Origin: JAWKZG01 sp041396125
GTDB lineage: Bacteria > Pseudomonadota > Gammaproteobacteria > Competibacterales > Competibacteraceae
Direction: 5' to 3'
DNA length: 64,000 bases
Assembly: GCA_041396125.1 (NCBI GenBank)
Contig: JAWKZG010000001.1
Location: 496,001-560,000, forward strand
Of the stretch, positions 43,774 to 52,212 are shown one piece after another (position 1 is the stretch's first letter; each line of letters opens with the position of its first letter). The position numbers and the translations under genes are program-made. The notes beneath the pieces are model-generated. The model saw only the letters and a program-made list of their open reading frames with translations. It was not told the DNA's origin and did not search any database.

Positions 43774-43958
43774 GCCCGTGCAGCGGGTCCGCGACTGTGC
43801 ATGCCGTCATCCGTGCATGGGGTGTGGGGTGATCCCTTTATTTTAGGGTTTGGATTTATTTGTCAGGGCAACCGCCTTGAGTTTTGCCTGTAGTTTCAAT
43901 AAGCACCGGGATGGTGCCTTTGAAGCAGAGACTGATGGATCGACATGAGGACGTAATA
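43774..43958. other. Gap before the slipin gene
   Basis: 185 bases. CCCG-TGCAG-CGGG near 43775 and a GTGCATG direct repeat near 43797 and 43825 are visible; after 43840 the sequence is AT-richer and probably holds the slipin promoter. In-frame upstream starts for slipin (43884 onward) are not supported by a ribosome site. Confidence 0.4.
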
Positions 43959-45104
43959 ATGCTCGGCTATAAACGGTTTGTTATTGCCCAGAATGAACGC
44001 GGACTGTTGTTTCGCGATAAAAGCCTGGACACCATCTTGAAACCCGGCGTATACCGCTATTTTGATCCGCGTGGGCGGATTGATGTGCAGTCGGTTGATA
44101 TCAGCGAACCAGCGTTCAGACATGCCTGGGAAGATTTCCTGATCAAAGAGCGCTCTGAGCTGTGCGTCCAGCACTTTGAGCTGATCGAACTGGGTGAGCA
44201 GCAAGCCGGACTGGAATATCGCAATAACAAACTGTACGGTATTTTGCCACCGGGGACGCGTCAGTTGTACTGGCGGGGCCCGATTGAGCTGCGCGTCGAG
44301 CCGGTCGACATCGCGGCTACCCTGGAACTGCCGGCAGCTATCGCCGCCTTGTTGCGTCAGCGTCAGAGCGGTCGTCTGGTGCGGGACAGTGCCGTCGGGG
44401 TTGTGCAGGCGATGGTAGCCGACTATCAGCGTGGTTTGCTGCTGGTGAACGGTGAGCTGAAAACCCTGCTGGCACCGGGCAGTTATGCTTTTTGGGCCTT
44501 TCAGCGTGAGGTTCAGGTCGAGCTGGTTGACACCCGGCTGCAGGTACTTGAAGTGGCCGGGCAGGAAATTCTGACGAAGGATAAAGTCAGTCTGCGGTTG
44601 AATTTAAGTGCGCATTTTCGGGTCAAAAACCCAGTACAGGTGCGCGCTGAACTGGGCAACTATAAGGATTATCTGTACCGGGAATTACAGTTCGGTCTGC
44701 GTCAGGCCGTCGGCAGTCGCAGTCTGGATGAACTGCTGGCGGATAAAGAACAGCTGGATGGCGTAGTTGCCGCCTATGCACAGGCCAAAGTGGCAGTGCA
44801 CGGGGTGGAGCTGGTCAGTGTGGGGGTCAAGGACATCATCCTGCCGGGTGAGATGAAAACCATTCTGAATCAGGTGGTGGAAGCGGACAAAGCAGCGCAA
44901 GCTAATGTGATCCGGCGGCGCGAGGAAACGGCCGCCACCCGTTCGCTGCTGAATACCGCCAGGCTGATGGATGAAAATCCAACGCTGTTGCGCCTGAAGG
45001 AACTGGAAGCACTGGAAAAAGTGACCGGCAAAATCGACAAGTTGACTGTGTTTGGCGGCCTGGAAGGCGTGCTGAACGGTCTGGTCAGCTTGCGTAAAGC
45101 CTAG
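43959..45104 (+). CDS. Slipin (SPFH/band-7) family protein
   Basis: 381 residues from ATG 43959, with GAGG nine bases before it (MLGYKRFVIAQNERGLLFRDKSL). The SPFH domain lies in the second half: VEVAGQEILTKDKVSLRLNLSAHFRVKNPVQ, LYRELQFGLRQAVGSRSLDELLADKEQ, GVELVSVGVKDIILPGEMK. A C-terminal helical part follows (QANVIRRREETAATRSLLNTARLMDENPTLLRLKELEALEK). The N-terminal half repeats a related beta-rich module. No clear transmembrane segment. Such proteins scaffold membrane microdomains; the partner is unknown. Confidence 0.85.
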   Translation: MLGYKRFVIAQNERGLLFRDKSLDTILKPGVYRYFDPRGRIDVQSVDISEPAFRHAWEDFLIKERSELCVQHFELIELGEQQAGLEYRNNKLYGILPPGTRQLYWRGPIELRVEPVDIAATLELPAAIAALLRQRQSGRLVRDSAVGVVQAMVADYQRGLLLVNGELKTLLAPGSYAFWAFQREVQVELVDTRLQVLEVAGQEILTKDKVSLRLNLSAHFRVKNPVQVRAELGNYKDYLYRELQFGLRQAVGSRSLDELLADKEQLDGVVAAYAQAKVAVHGVELVSVGVKDIILPGEMKTILNQVVEADKAAQANVIRRREETAATRSLLNTARLMDENPTLLRLKELEALEKVTGKIDKLTVFGGLEGVLNGLVSLRKA

Positions 45105-45161
45105 CAACGATTGTCAGCAGGGCAGGGAGGCTCTTTTGGCAATACCATGAGGAATACGATA

Positions 45162-45737
45162 ATGTGGGTATTGCGATTAGATATCGGTGGCCGTCCGATG
45201 GCCTGGGCCACGCTGGAAACTGCGGTGTGTTACTACGCCCGCGATCAGGTGATCTGGGAGGCCGGCGAGCGCAGCGTCGATCTGCACGGCGGCTGGAACC
45301 GCCTGGGCGAGCGCTCGGTGCTGACGGTTAACTCCATTATTGCCACCCGTGGCGTCAATCGCTCGGAAATTGGCTACGAACGCACGCCGGCGCTGAGCAA
45401 TGCGGGCCTGTTTCGCCGTGACCGGTATCTGTGCCTGTACTGTGGTCAGCGCTTCAGTGCCCGCGACCTGACCCGTGACCATGTCGTACCGCGTTCGCGG
45501 GGCGGCAGAGATGACTGGGAAAATGTTGTCAGCGCCTGCAAAAGCTGCAATCAGCGTAAAGGCAATATGAGTCTGGCCGAGGCCGAACGCCGGCTTGGCA
45601 TGCGTTTGCTGGCAGTGCCGTACCGGCCTAACCGGGCCGAGGGTCTGGTGCTGGCTAACCGCCATATTCTGGCCGACCAGATGGCCTTCCTGAGTAATCG
45701 GCTTGGGCGCAACAGTCGGATAAAATATGATCCCTAA
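45162..45737 (+). CDS. HNH endonuclease family protein
   Basis: 191 residues. The zinc-stabilised HNH module is at about 88-135: YLCLYCGQRF (CxxC), RDHVVPRSRGG with the catalytic DH, DDWENVVSACKSCNQRKGN with N and second CxxC. The N-terminal part (MWVLRLDIGGRPMAWATLETAVCYYARDQVIWEAG) is the conserved partner domain of widespread gammaproteobacterial HNH proteins of unknown role. The start could also be ATG 45147. It is not an IscB/Cas9-type protein: no RuvC motifs. Confidence 0.87.
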   Translation: MWVLRLDIGGRPMAWATLETAVCYYARDQVIWEAGERSVDLHGGWNRLGERSVLTVNSIIATRGVNRSEIGYERTPALSNAGLFRRDRYLCLYCGQRFSARDLTRDHVVPRSRGGRDDWENVVSACKSCNQRKGNMSLAEAERRLGMRLLAVPYRPNRAEGLVLANRHILADQMAFLSNRLGRNSRIKYDP

Positions 45738-45790
45738 GTGTGGGGCGGGCAGTGTGCTCGCCCCTTAAAAGTAGTTATAGAACGACTTTT

Positions 45791-46603
45791 ATGAGCAAAA
45801 AACGACGCGAAATCCCTTTTTACCACCAGCCTATCATCGAAACCCATTGTCATCTGGACTACCTCAAAGAGGCCCCGCTGACCGACATTTTGCAGCAGGC
45901 CCAGGCGATTGGCGTGGAGCGGGTGGTAACCATCAGTGTGGCGCCCGACAATCTGGCCACGGTGCGCGCACTGGCAGAACAGCATGCCATGATATGGGCC
46001 ACCCAGGGTATTCATCCGCATGATGCCAAAGACTATACCGACGAGGTCGAAAGCGAAATCCGCACGCATCTGGATTCTGAACGTATTCTGGCGGTCGGCG
46101 AGATCGGGCTGGATTATTATTATGAGCACAGCGATCGCGCGGCCCAACGCAAGGCTTTTGAGCGGCAGCTGCAGTTAGCCGTCGAGCATGACAAACCGGT
46201 CGTGATTCATACTCGTGATGCAGATGATGACACGCGCGCTATTTTGGCCGATTTTGTTGGCCACATGCGCCGCAAAGGCGTTATCCACAGTTTTACCTCC
46301 GGCCTGGCGCTGGCGGAATATTGTCTGAGCGAAGGGTTTTGTCTGGGGTTTAACGGCATCTGCACCTTTAATAAGGCCGACAATGTGCGCGAAGTGGTTG
46401 ACGCCACGCCGCTGGCGCAGATCCTGCTGGAAACCGACGCACCCTATCTGACTCCGGTGCCGTATCGGGGCCGGGAGAATGCGCCCTGTTACCTGCCGTT
46501 TATTGCCGAGAAAATCGCCGAGGTGAAAGCGCTGAACGTTGAAGCCGTGTTGACTCAGGCCTATCAGAACAGCGTGCGGGTGCTGTTCGATACCGCTGTT
46601 TAG
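45791..46603 (+). CDS. TatD-family metal-dependent deoxyribonuclease
   Basis: 270 residues. The metal-dependent hydrolase fold shows ETHCHLDYL (H19, H21), GIHPHDAKDY, AVGEIGLDYYYEHSDRAAQRKAFERQL, PVVIHTRDADDDT, GVIHSFTSG and LLETDAPYLTPVPYRGRENAP. Family members act as 3'-5' exonucleases in repair and quality control. Start ATG 45791 gives MSKKRREIPFYHQPIIETHCH; an upstream start at 45740 has no ribosome site. Single gene, intact. Confidence 0.93.
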   Translation: MSKKRREIPFYHQPIIETHCHLDYLKEAPLTDILQQAQAIGVERVVTISVAPDNLATVRALAEQHAMIWATQGIHPHDAKDYTDEVESEIRTHLDSERILAVGEIGLDYYYEHSDRAAQRKAFERQLQLAVEHDKPVVIHTRDADDDTRAILADFVGHMRRKGVIHSFTSGLALAEYCLSEGFCLGFNGICTFNKADNVREVVDATPLAQILLETDAPYLTPVPYRGRENAPCYLPFIAEKIAEVKALNVEAVLTQAYQNSVRVLFDTAV

Positions 46604-46695
46604 GCAGCCTTATTCAAACATTTGCGCAAGCTCTTGCAATTGTCGGTGCAGACCCTTATTAACTAAGCATTAAACACCCTGGAGCAGAGCTTAAG

Positions 46696-48759
46696 ATGAC
46701 TAATCCTTTACTGGAAAATCGCGAATTACCCGCGTTTAGCGCGATCAGGCCCGAACATGTTGAACCGGCCATCGATCAGATTCTGGCTGACAGCCGCGCT
46801 CAGCTGGAGGCATTGCTGCAGGCTAACACGCAGTACACCTGGGACAATCTGGTTGATCCTATCGAAGCGATGGACGACCGGCTGAACAAGGCATTTTCGC
46901 CGGTCAGTCATTTAAACGCGGTGATGAACAATGAAGCGCTGCGGGCGGCCTATAACGCCTGCTTGCCCAAACTGAGCGACTTTCACACCGAACAGGGCCA
47001 GAACGAAGCCTTGTTTCAAGCCTATAAACAAATTGCGGACGGGCCTGAATACCAGCGCCTGGATGCTGCCCAGCGCAAAGTTATCGACAATACCCTGCGC
47101 AATTTCAGACTGGCCGGGATCGGCCTGTCAGAGGACAAAAAACAGCGTTTCAAAGCCGTCATGCAGGCTTTGTCCAAACTCAGCTCGCAGTTTCAGGATA
47201 ACGTCATGGACGCGACACAGGCCTGGAGCAAGCATATCAGCGACGAATCTGCCCTGGCCGGCCTGCCCGATTCCGCCAAAGCTATGGCGCGGCAGGCGGC
47301 CCAGCAGAAAGAACTCGACGGCTGGCTGCTGACACTGGAGTTTCCCAGTTATTTCGCGGTGGTGACATACGCCGATGACCGGGCTTTGCGCGAGACGATG
47401 TATCGCGCCTACAGCACCCGTGCCTCCGATCAGTTTCAGCCGCAGGCGTCAGACGCTGCAGCGAGCAGCAAGGACTGGGATAATGCGCCGCTGATGGCGG
47501 AGATTCTGGCATTGCGGCACGAAGCAGCTCAACTGCTGGGTTTTGCTAGTTTCGCTGACTATTCGCTGGCCACCAAGATGGCTGAATCAACCACCCAGGT
47601 ACTGGATTTTCTGCACGATCTGGCCCGCCGCGCCAAACCGCAGGCGGAGCGCGATCTGGCCGAAGTACGTGAATTTGCTGCTGCCGAACACGGGCTAGAG
47701 GATTTACAGGCCTGGGACATCAGCTATTACTCGGAAAAGCTGCGTCAGCATCGTTATCAGATTTCGCAGGAAGAACTGCGCCCGTATTTCCCGGAAAGCA
47801 AAGTTATTCCAGGCTTATTCGCCGTGGTGGAACGCTTATACGGATTGAAGATTCGACCTGTTGATCAATTTGAAACCTGGCATCCAGATGTCAAATGTTT
47901 CGAAATTCTCAATGCCGAGGGGCAGGTGCGCGGTCGCTTTTTCTTCGATCTGTACGCCCGTTCCAACAAACGCGGCGGTGCCTGGATGGATGGCTGCGTA
48001 ACGCGCCGCAAGCTGGCAGATCATGTGCAGATTCCAGCGGCCTATATGGTGTGCAATTTCACCCCACCGGTGGACGGCAAGCCCGCTCTGCTCACGCATG
48101 ACGAAGTGCTGACGCTGTTCCACGAGTTCGGGCATGGGCTGCATCATCTGCTGACCCGGATCGATTATGCTGCCGTAGCCGGTATTAACGGGGTCGAATG
48201 GGATGCCGTCGAACTGCCCAGCCAGTTTATGGAAAACTGGTGCTGGGAGCGTGAAGCACTGGATTTGATCTCGGGCCATGTCGAGACTGGCGCGCCGATC
48301 CCGGAAGAACTCTATCAACGTATGCTGGCTGCCAAGAATTTTCAGTCCGCCATGCAGATGGTGCGGCAACTGGAATTTTCCCTGTTCGATTTCCGCCTGC
48401 ATGCCGAATACGATCCGGCTCGGGGTGCCCGCGTGCAGGAGATTCTGGAGCAGGTACGCGACGAGGTTGCGGTCATCCGGCCGCCAGCCTGGAATCGTTT
48501 TGCCAACAGCTTTTTGCATATTTTCGCGGGCGGCTACGCGGCCGGTTACTACAGCTATAAATGGGCCGAAGTATTATCGGCTGATGCATTCGCCAAATTT
48601 GAGGAAAACGGCATCTTCGATCAGACCACCGGCCAGCAGTTTTTGCACAGTGTGCTGGAAGTGGGTGGCTCACGTGATGCGATGGAGAATTTCAAGGCAT
48701 TTCGTGGTCGCGAACCGACTGTCGATGCGCTGTTAAGGCATAGCGGAATCGCGGCATGA
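46696..48759 (+). CDS. prlC: Oligopeptidase A (M3 family)
   Basis: Cytosolic zinc metallopeptidase of 687 residues that degrades short peptides, including signal-peptide fragments. The catalytic motif is HEFGHGLHH (H476, E477, H480), with the third ligand in the downstream NGVEWDAVELPSQFMENWCWE. N-terminus MTNPLLENRELPAFSAIRPEHVEPAI is the family standard. The C-terminus is EVLSADAFAKFEENGIFD...GGSRDAMENFKAFRGREPTVDALLRHSGI. Ribosome site GGAGCAG lies upstream. The frame is clean across 2 kb. Confidence 0.96.
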   Translation: MTNPLLENRELPAFSAIRPEHVEPAIDQILADSRAQLEALLQANTQYTWDNLVDPIEAMDDRLNKAFSPVSHLNAVMNNEALRAAYNACLPKLSDFHTEQGQNEALFQAYKQIADGPEYQRLDAAQRKVIDNTLRNFRLAGIGLSEDKKQRFKAVMQALSKLSSQFQDNVMDATQAWSKHISDESALAGLPDSAKAMARQAAQQKELDGWLLTLEFPSYFAVVTYADDRALRETMYRAYSTRASDQFQPQASDAAASSKDWDNAPLMAEILALRHEAAQLLGFASFADYSLATKMAESTTQVLDFLHDLARRAKPQAERDLAEVREFAAAEHGLEDLQAWDISYYSEKLRQHRYQISQEELRPYFPESKVIPGLFAVVERLYGLKIRPVDQFETWHPDVKCFEILNAEGQVRGRFFFDLYARSNKRGGAWMDGCVTRRKLADHVQIPAAYMVCNFTPPVDGKPALLTHDEVLTLFHEFGHGLHHLLTRIDYAAVAGINGVEWDAVELPSQFMENWCWEREALDLISGHVETGAPIPEELYQRMLAAKNFQSAMQMVRQLEFSLFDFRLHAEYDPARGARVQEILEQVRDEVAVIRPPAWNRFANSFLHIFAGGYAAGYYSYKWAEVLSADAFAKFEENGIFDQTTGQQFLHSVLEVGGSRDAMENFKAFRGREPTVDALLRHSGIAA

Positions 48760-48828
48760 TTGTCAATTAGCTGTGATATGCTTGATTCCTCTGATGTTCA
48801 TCCCATGACTTGAGAGGAGTCAGCTCGA

Positions 48829-49881
48829 ATGAAAAAGCGCGAATTTCTAAAAACAACGGGTGCAGGTGCTGCCGTAGCAGCCGCTACGGCGGTCAATGCG
48901 CCCTTCGTGCAAGCGCAGTCGAAAACGCCCATCAAGTGGCGTCTGCAGACCTATGCCGGTCCTGCGCTGGGCGAGCATGTCATCAAACCTTCCATCGAGG
49001 CATTCAATAAAGCGGCGAACGGCGAAATGGTCATCGAACTGTATTTCGCCGATCAGCTGGTGCCCACCGGTGAGCTGTTCCGCGCTATGCAGAAAGGTAC
49101 GATTGACGCTGTTCAGAGTGATGACGACTCCATCGCCGCACCGGTCGATATCTCTGTCTTTGGCGGTTATTTCCCGTTTGCCACCCGTTACAGCCTGGAT
49201 GTACCCGTACTGTTTCATCAATACGGTCTGAAAGAAATCTGGGAAGAGGCTTATGGCGAGATTGACGGTGTGACCTGGCTCAGCGCCGGTGCCTGGGACC
49301 CGTGTCACTTCAATACCGTCGAGCCGATTCGCAGCTTGGAGGATCTCAAGGGCAAGCGGGTGTTTACTTTCCCGACTGCCGGCAGGTTTCTGTCCCGCTT
49401 TGGTGTTGTACCGGTGACGCTGCCTTGGGAAGACATCGAAGTGGCGGTGCAGACCGGTGAACTGGATGGCATTGCCTGGTCCGGCATCACCGAAGACTAT
49501 ACCGTCGGCTGGGCCGATGTGACCAATTACTTCCTGACCAATAATATTTCCGGTGCCTGGTGCGGTTCTTATTTCGCCAATAGTGATGCCTGGAATGCCG
49601 TGCCGGAACATCTGCAGACCTTGTTCCGCTTGTGCATGGACAGCTCGCATTATTACCGCCAGCACTGGTACTGGGGCGGTGAAGCGAAGCTGCGCGTCAA
49701 TGGCAAAAAGCTGGAACTCACCTCAATACCCGATGCCGAGTGGCAGAAAGTTGAGGACGAAGCGCTTAAATTCTGGGACGAGATCGCCGAAATAAGCCCC
49801 AGAACGGCCAAAGTGGTTAGTATTCTCAAAGAATATAACGCTGCCATGACTAAAGCCGGGCGTCCTTACCGCTACACCTGA
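48829..49881 (+). CDS. TRAP transporter substrate-binding protein (DctP family), Tat-like signal
   Basis: 350 residues. The leader KKREFLKTTGAGAAVAAATAVNAPFVQAQ has a KR variant of the twin-arginine motif and cleaves near 30. The mature DctP fold has KWRLQTYAGPALGEHVIKPSIEAFNKAANGEMVIELYFADQLVP, FRAMQKGTIDAVQSDDDS and VQTGELDGIAWSGITEDYTVGWADV. The length and the WSG motif resemble the tetrameric, 2-oxo-acid-type TRAP binding proteins. Its cognate large permease is broken downstream (50542-51855), so uptake may be lost unless that break is a sequence error. Confidence 0.88.
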   Translation: MKKREFLKTTGAGAAVAAATAVNAPFVQAQSKTPIKWRLQTYAGPALGEHVIKPSIEAFNKAANGEMVIELYFADQLVPTGELFRAMQKGTIDAVQSDDDSIAAPVDISVFGGYFPFATRYSLDVPVLFHQYGLKEIWEEAYGEIDGVTWLSAGAWDPCHFNTVEPIRSLEDLKGKRVFTFPTAGRFLSRFGVVPVTLPWEDIEVAVQTGELDGIAWSGITEDYTVGWADVTNYFLTNNISGAWCGSYFANSDAWNAVPEHLQTLFRLCMDSSHYYRQHWYWGGEAKLRVNGKKLELTSIPDAEWQKVEDEALKFWDEIAEISPRTAKVVSILKEYNAAMTKAGRPYRYT

Positions 49882-49896
49882 GTGATACCCCAAAGC

Positions 49897-49953
49897 CTTA
49901 CTCTGGTGGCTTATTGGGTAGACATTGTCTGCCCAATAAGCCACCAGAGTAAG
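49897..49953. terminator. Near-perfect 26-bp stem-loop between dctP and dctQ
   Basis: 49897-49922 pairs with 49928-49953 with a single T-G wobble and a 5-base loop. It lies 15 bases after the binding-protein stop. It has no T-run. Such a structure usually protects the upstream message and lowers read-through to the permeases. Confidence 0.75.
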
Positions 49954-49996
49954 CGAACCTCTTAAACACCAACTATAAAAGATCGAGGGGGTTGGT

Positions 49997-50545
49997 TTGC
50001 CTCAAGCTGTGCGAATCTATGTGCACTATGTCGATGCACTAAGCCGTGTGGTTGGCAAGTTTGCCATGTATTTAATCTTTGCGATGATGGGCATCCTGCT
50101 GTTTGGCTCGATTTCCCGCGCAGGCTTCAATACACCGCATATCTGGGTGGTGGAAATGGCGCAGTTCACGATGGCTGCCTATTATCTGCTGGGCGGCGGT
50201 TATTCCATGCTGCTGAATGCCCATGTCCGGGTCGATATTTTCTACGGTCGCTGGCCGATCAGAAAACAGGCTTTTGCCGACTCCATCACCGCCTTCTGCC
50301 TGATTTTCTATCTGGTGTTTCTGCTCGTGGGTGGTCTGTCCAGTACCGAATACGCCCTCGAATATGGCCAGAAGAATTACTCCTCCTGGGGGCCGCCGCT
50401 GGCACCCATAAAAATCATCATGACATTCGGCATCCTGCTCATGTTATTGCAAGCTATATCCATGTTTTTCAAGGACTGGGCCGCTTATAAAGGCAAGGAA
50501 ATTGCCAAAATGGAAAAACACGAGCCGAAAGGGGAAGGCGCATGA
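49997..50545 (+). CDS. TRAP transporter small permease (DctQ family)
   Basis: 182 residues with four hydrophobic helices (KFAMYLIFAMMGILLFGSI, MAAYYLLGGGYSMLL, FCLIFYLVFLLVGGL, IKIIMTFGILLMLLQAI). Family motifs: WVVEMAQFTMAAYYLLGGGYSML and HVRVDIFY. The start is TTG 49997, with GAGGGGG 7-12 bases before it. The stop overlaps the dctM ATG (ATGA at 50542-50545). It should dimerise with the large permease, which is damaged. Confidence 0.88.
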   Translation: MPQAVRIYVHYVDALSRVVGKFAMYLIFAMMGILLFGSISRAGFNTPHIWVVEMAQFTMAAYYLLGGGYSMLLNAHVRVDIFYGRWPIRKQAFADSITAFCLIFYLVFLLVGGLSSTEYALEYGQKNYSSWGPPLAPIKIIMTFGILLMLLQAISMFFKDWAAYKGKEIAKMEKHEPKGEGA

Positions 50546-51855
50546 GCTATGAACTGATTGCCCTGTTAATGTTCGTGTCCATGATGCTGATGCTCATGAC
50601 CGGGCAGCGCGTTTTCGGCGCGATTGGTTTTGTCGCCACCACATCCGCGCTGCTGCTGTGGGGGACCGGTGGTTATGAGATGCCCTTCAATGCCAGTTTT
50701 ATCCTGCTGAACTGGTATCCGCTGCTGACGCTGCCCTTATTCGTCTATATGGGCTATATGCTGTCTGAATCAGGCATCGCCGGCGATCTGTACCGGGCAT
50801 TTCATGTCTGGTTCGGCCCGCTCAACGGCGGTCTGGCGATCGGCACGATCGGTCTGATGGTCGCTATTTCGGCCATGAACGGCTTAAGTGTCGCCGGTAT
50901 GGCTATCGGTGCCAGTATCGCCCTGCCCGAGATGCTGAAACGCGGCTACGACAAACATGGTCACCGGTGTAATCCAGGCTGGCAGCTCGCTGGGGATTAT
51001 GGTGCCGCCCAGTGTGGTGCTGGTGTTATATGGCATGATCGCCCGCCAGCCGGTAGAGACGCTCTGGTTGGCCGGGGTTTTCCGGGCCTGATGCTGGCCG
51101 GCCTGTTCGTGTTGTACATTGTTATTCGCTGCAAGCTGCAACCGGAACTGGGCCGGCCACTGCCACCGGAAGAACGGCAGATGAGCTGGCGTGAAAAGTT
51201 CCGCCTGCTTGGGGCCGGTATTCTGCCGCTGCTGATTATTTTTTCCGTAACCGGACTGTTTTTGATGGGCGTCACCAGTCTGGTGGAAAGCTCAGCCGCC
51301 GGTGCCGCTGCCGCGACTGTCGCCGCCCTCGTCAAACACCGTTTAAATCGCAAGATCATGGATGATGTGCTGCATAAATCGCTCGCCGTGAGCTGCATGT
51401 TCATGTGGGTGATTCTGGCGGCGCTGTGCTTTGGCGCGGTGTTTGACGGTCTGGGCGCAGTGCACGCGATAGAATCCCTGTTTATCGAGCGCTGGGCGCT
51501 GAGTCCGTGGGGTATTGCTGATCATGATGCAGCTGACCTATCTGCTGCTCGGCACTTTTCTGGACGATACCCTGTGCTGGTCATTGTCGCGCCGCTGTAT
51601 GTTCCGTTAGTGATAGAGCTGGAGCTGATCCGATCTGGTACGGTGTGCTGTACACCGTACCTGTCAGATCGTACATGACCCCGCCGTTTGGCTACAACCT
51701 GTTCCTGATGAAGGCAATGGCACCGCCGAAAGTCACTGATCGATATCTATCGATCTATCATCCCGTTTGTCGCGGTGATGATTATCGGTCTGGTGCTGGT
51801 CATGGTATTCCCTCAGATCGCCTTGTGGTTACCCCAGACGTTCTACGGGAAATAA
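50542..51855 (+). pseudogene. TRAP transporter large permease (DctM), at least five indels
   Basis: The first 135 codons are intact (LIALLMFVSMMLMLMTGQRVFGAIGF... ALPEMLKRGYDK). Then the frame shifts near 50953-50956 (continuing MVTGVIQAGSSLGIMVPPSVVLVLYGMIARQ in frame 2). It returns near 51077-51085, and breaks again near 51516-51520, 51565, 51620-51630 and 51730-51745. The expected end IDIYRSIIPFVAVMIIGLVLVM...LPQTFYGK-TAA is reached at 51855. All segments align to one DctM. The density of lesions is much higher than in neighbouring genes, so true decay or a local low-coverage patch are both possible. Confidence 0.85.
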
Positions 51856-51996
51856 TGTGGCGTGCGCAAAACATATTAGCAGCAGCGTAATAGGAGGTGC
51901 GCAGTAACGAATCGCGTACCGGGAAGTGCGTTGAACCCGGATGCACTGACCGAAGAGAAGCGCATCGTTCGAGATGGATGCGGTTCGATTTTGTTT

Positions 51997-52212
51997 AGGG
52001 TTACGCAGCAGCGCCTATCCGATTTAAAATAGGGCAAAATCGGCTTGTTCAGTTTGGATACGCTCTTCAACATGGTTAACGCGGCAGAGCTTGGGCTGGA
52101 GATTCATATTCGGAATGCGGCTGGAAGGTTTGAAGTCAATCCAGCATTTGAGAAAAATATCAATGTAGTAGCAGGGTTACTATTATGCGTCTCGATGAAA
52201 GAGAAGAGATAA
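51997..52212 (+). pseudogene. Truncated XRE-family antitoxin (HigA-like) remnant
   Basis: The frame reads VTQQRLSDLK-stop-GKIGLFSLDTLFNMVNAAELGLEIHIRNAAGRFEV and on to a TAA at 52210-52212. This is the second half of a Cro/C1-type helix-turn-helix as found in HigA/HipB-like antitoxins. It has a TAG (52030-52032) where Arg or a similar residue is expected, and no 5' half. The 140 bases between it and dctM hold nothing recognisable. The 3' end overlaps the ApeA-like gene by 28 bases, hinting that regulator and effector once formed an operon. Confidence 0.65.

Noticed and set aside
45162..45737. HNH gene near a hairpin-rich region as a possible IscB/OMEGA system
   Set aside because: The protein lacks RuvC motifs and the bridge helix, and slipin lies between it and the hairpins.
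51876..52073. 65-codon minus-strand frame
   Set aside because: Antisense to the XRE remnant; the plus-strand reading has family resemblance and this one does not.
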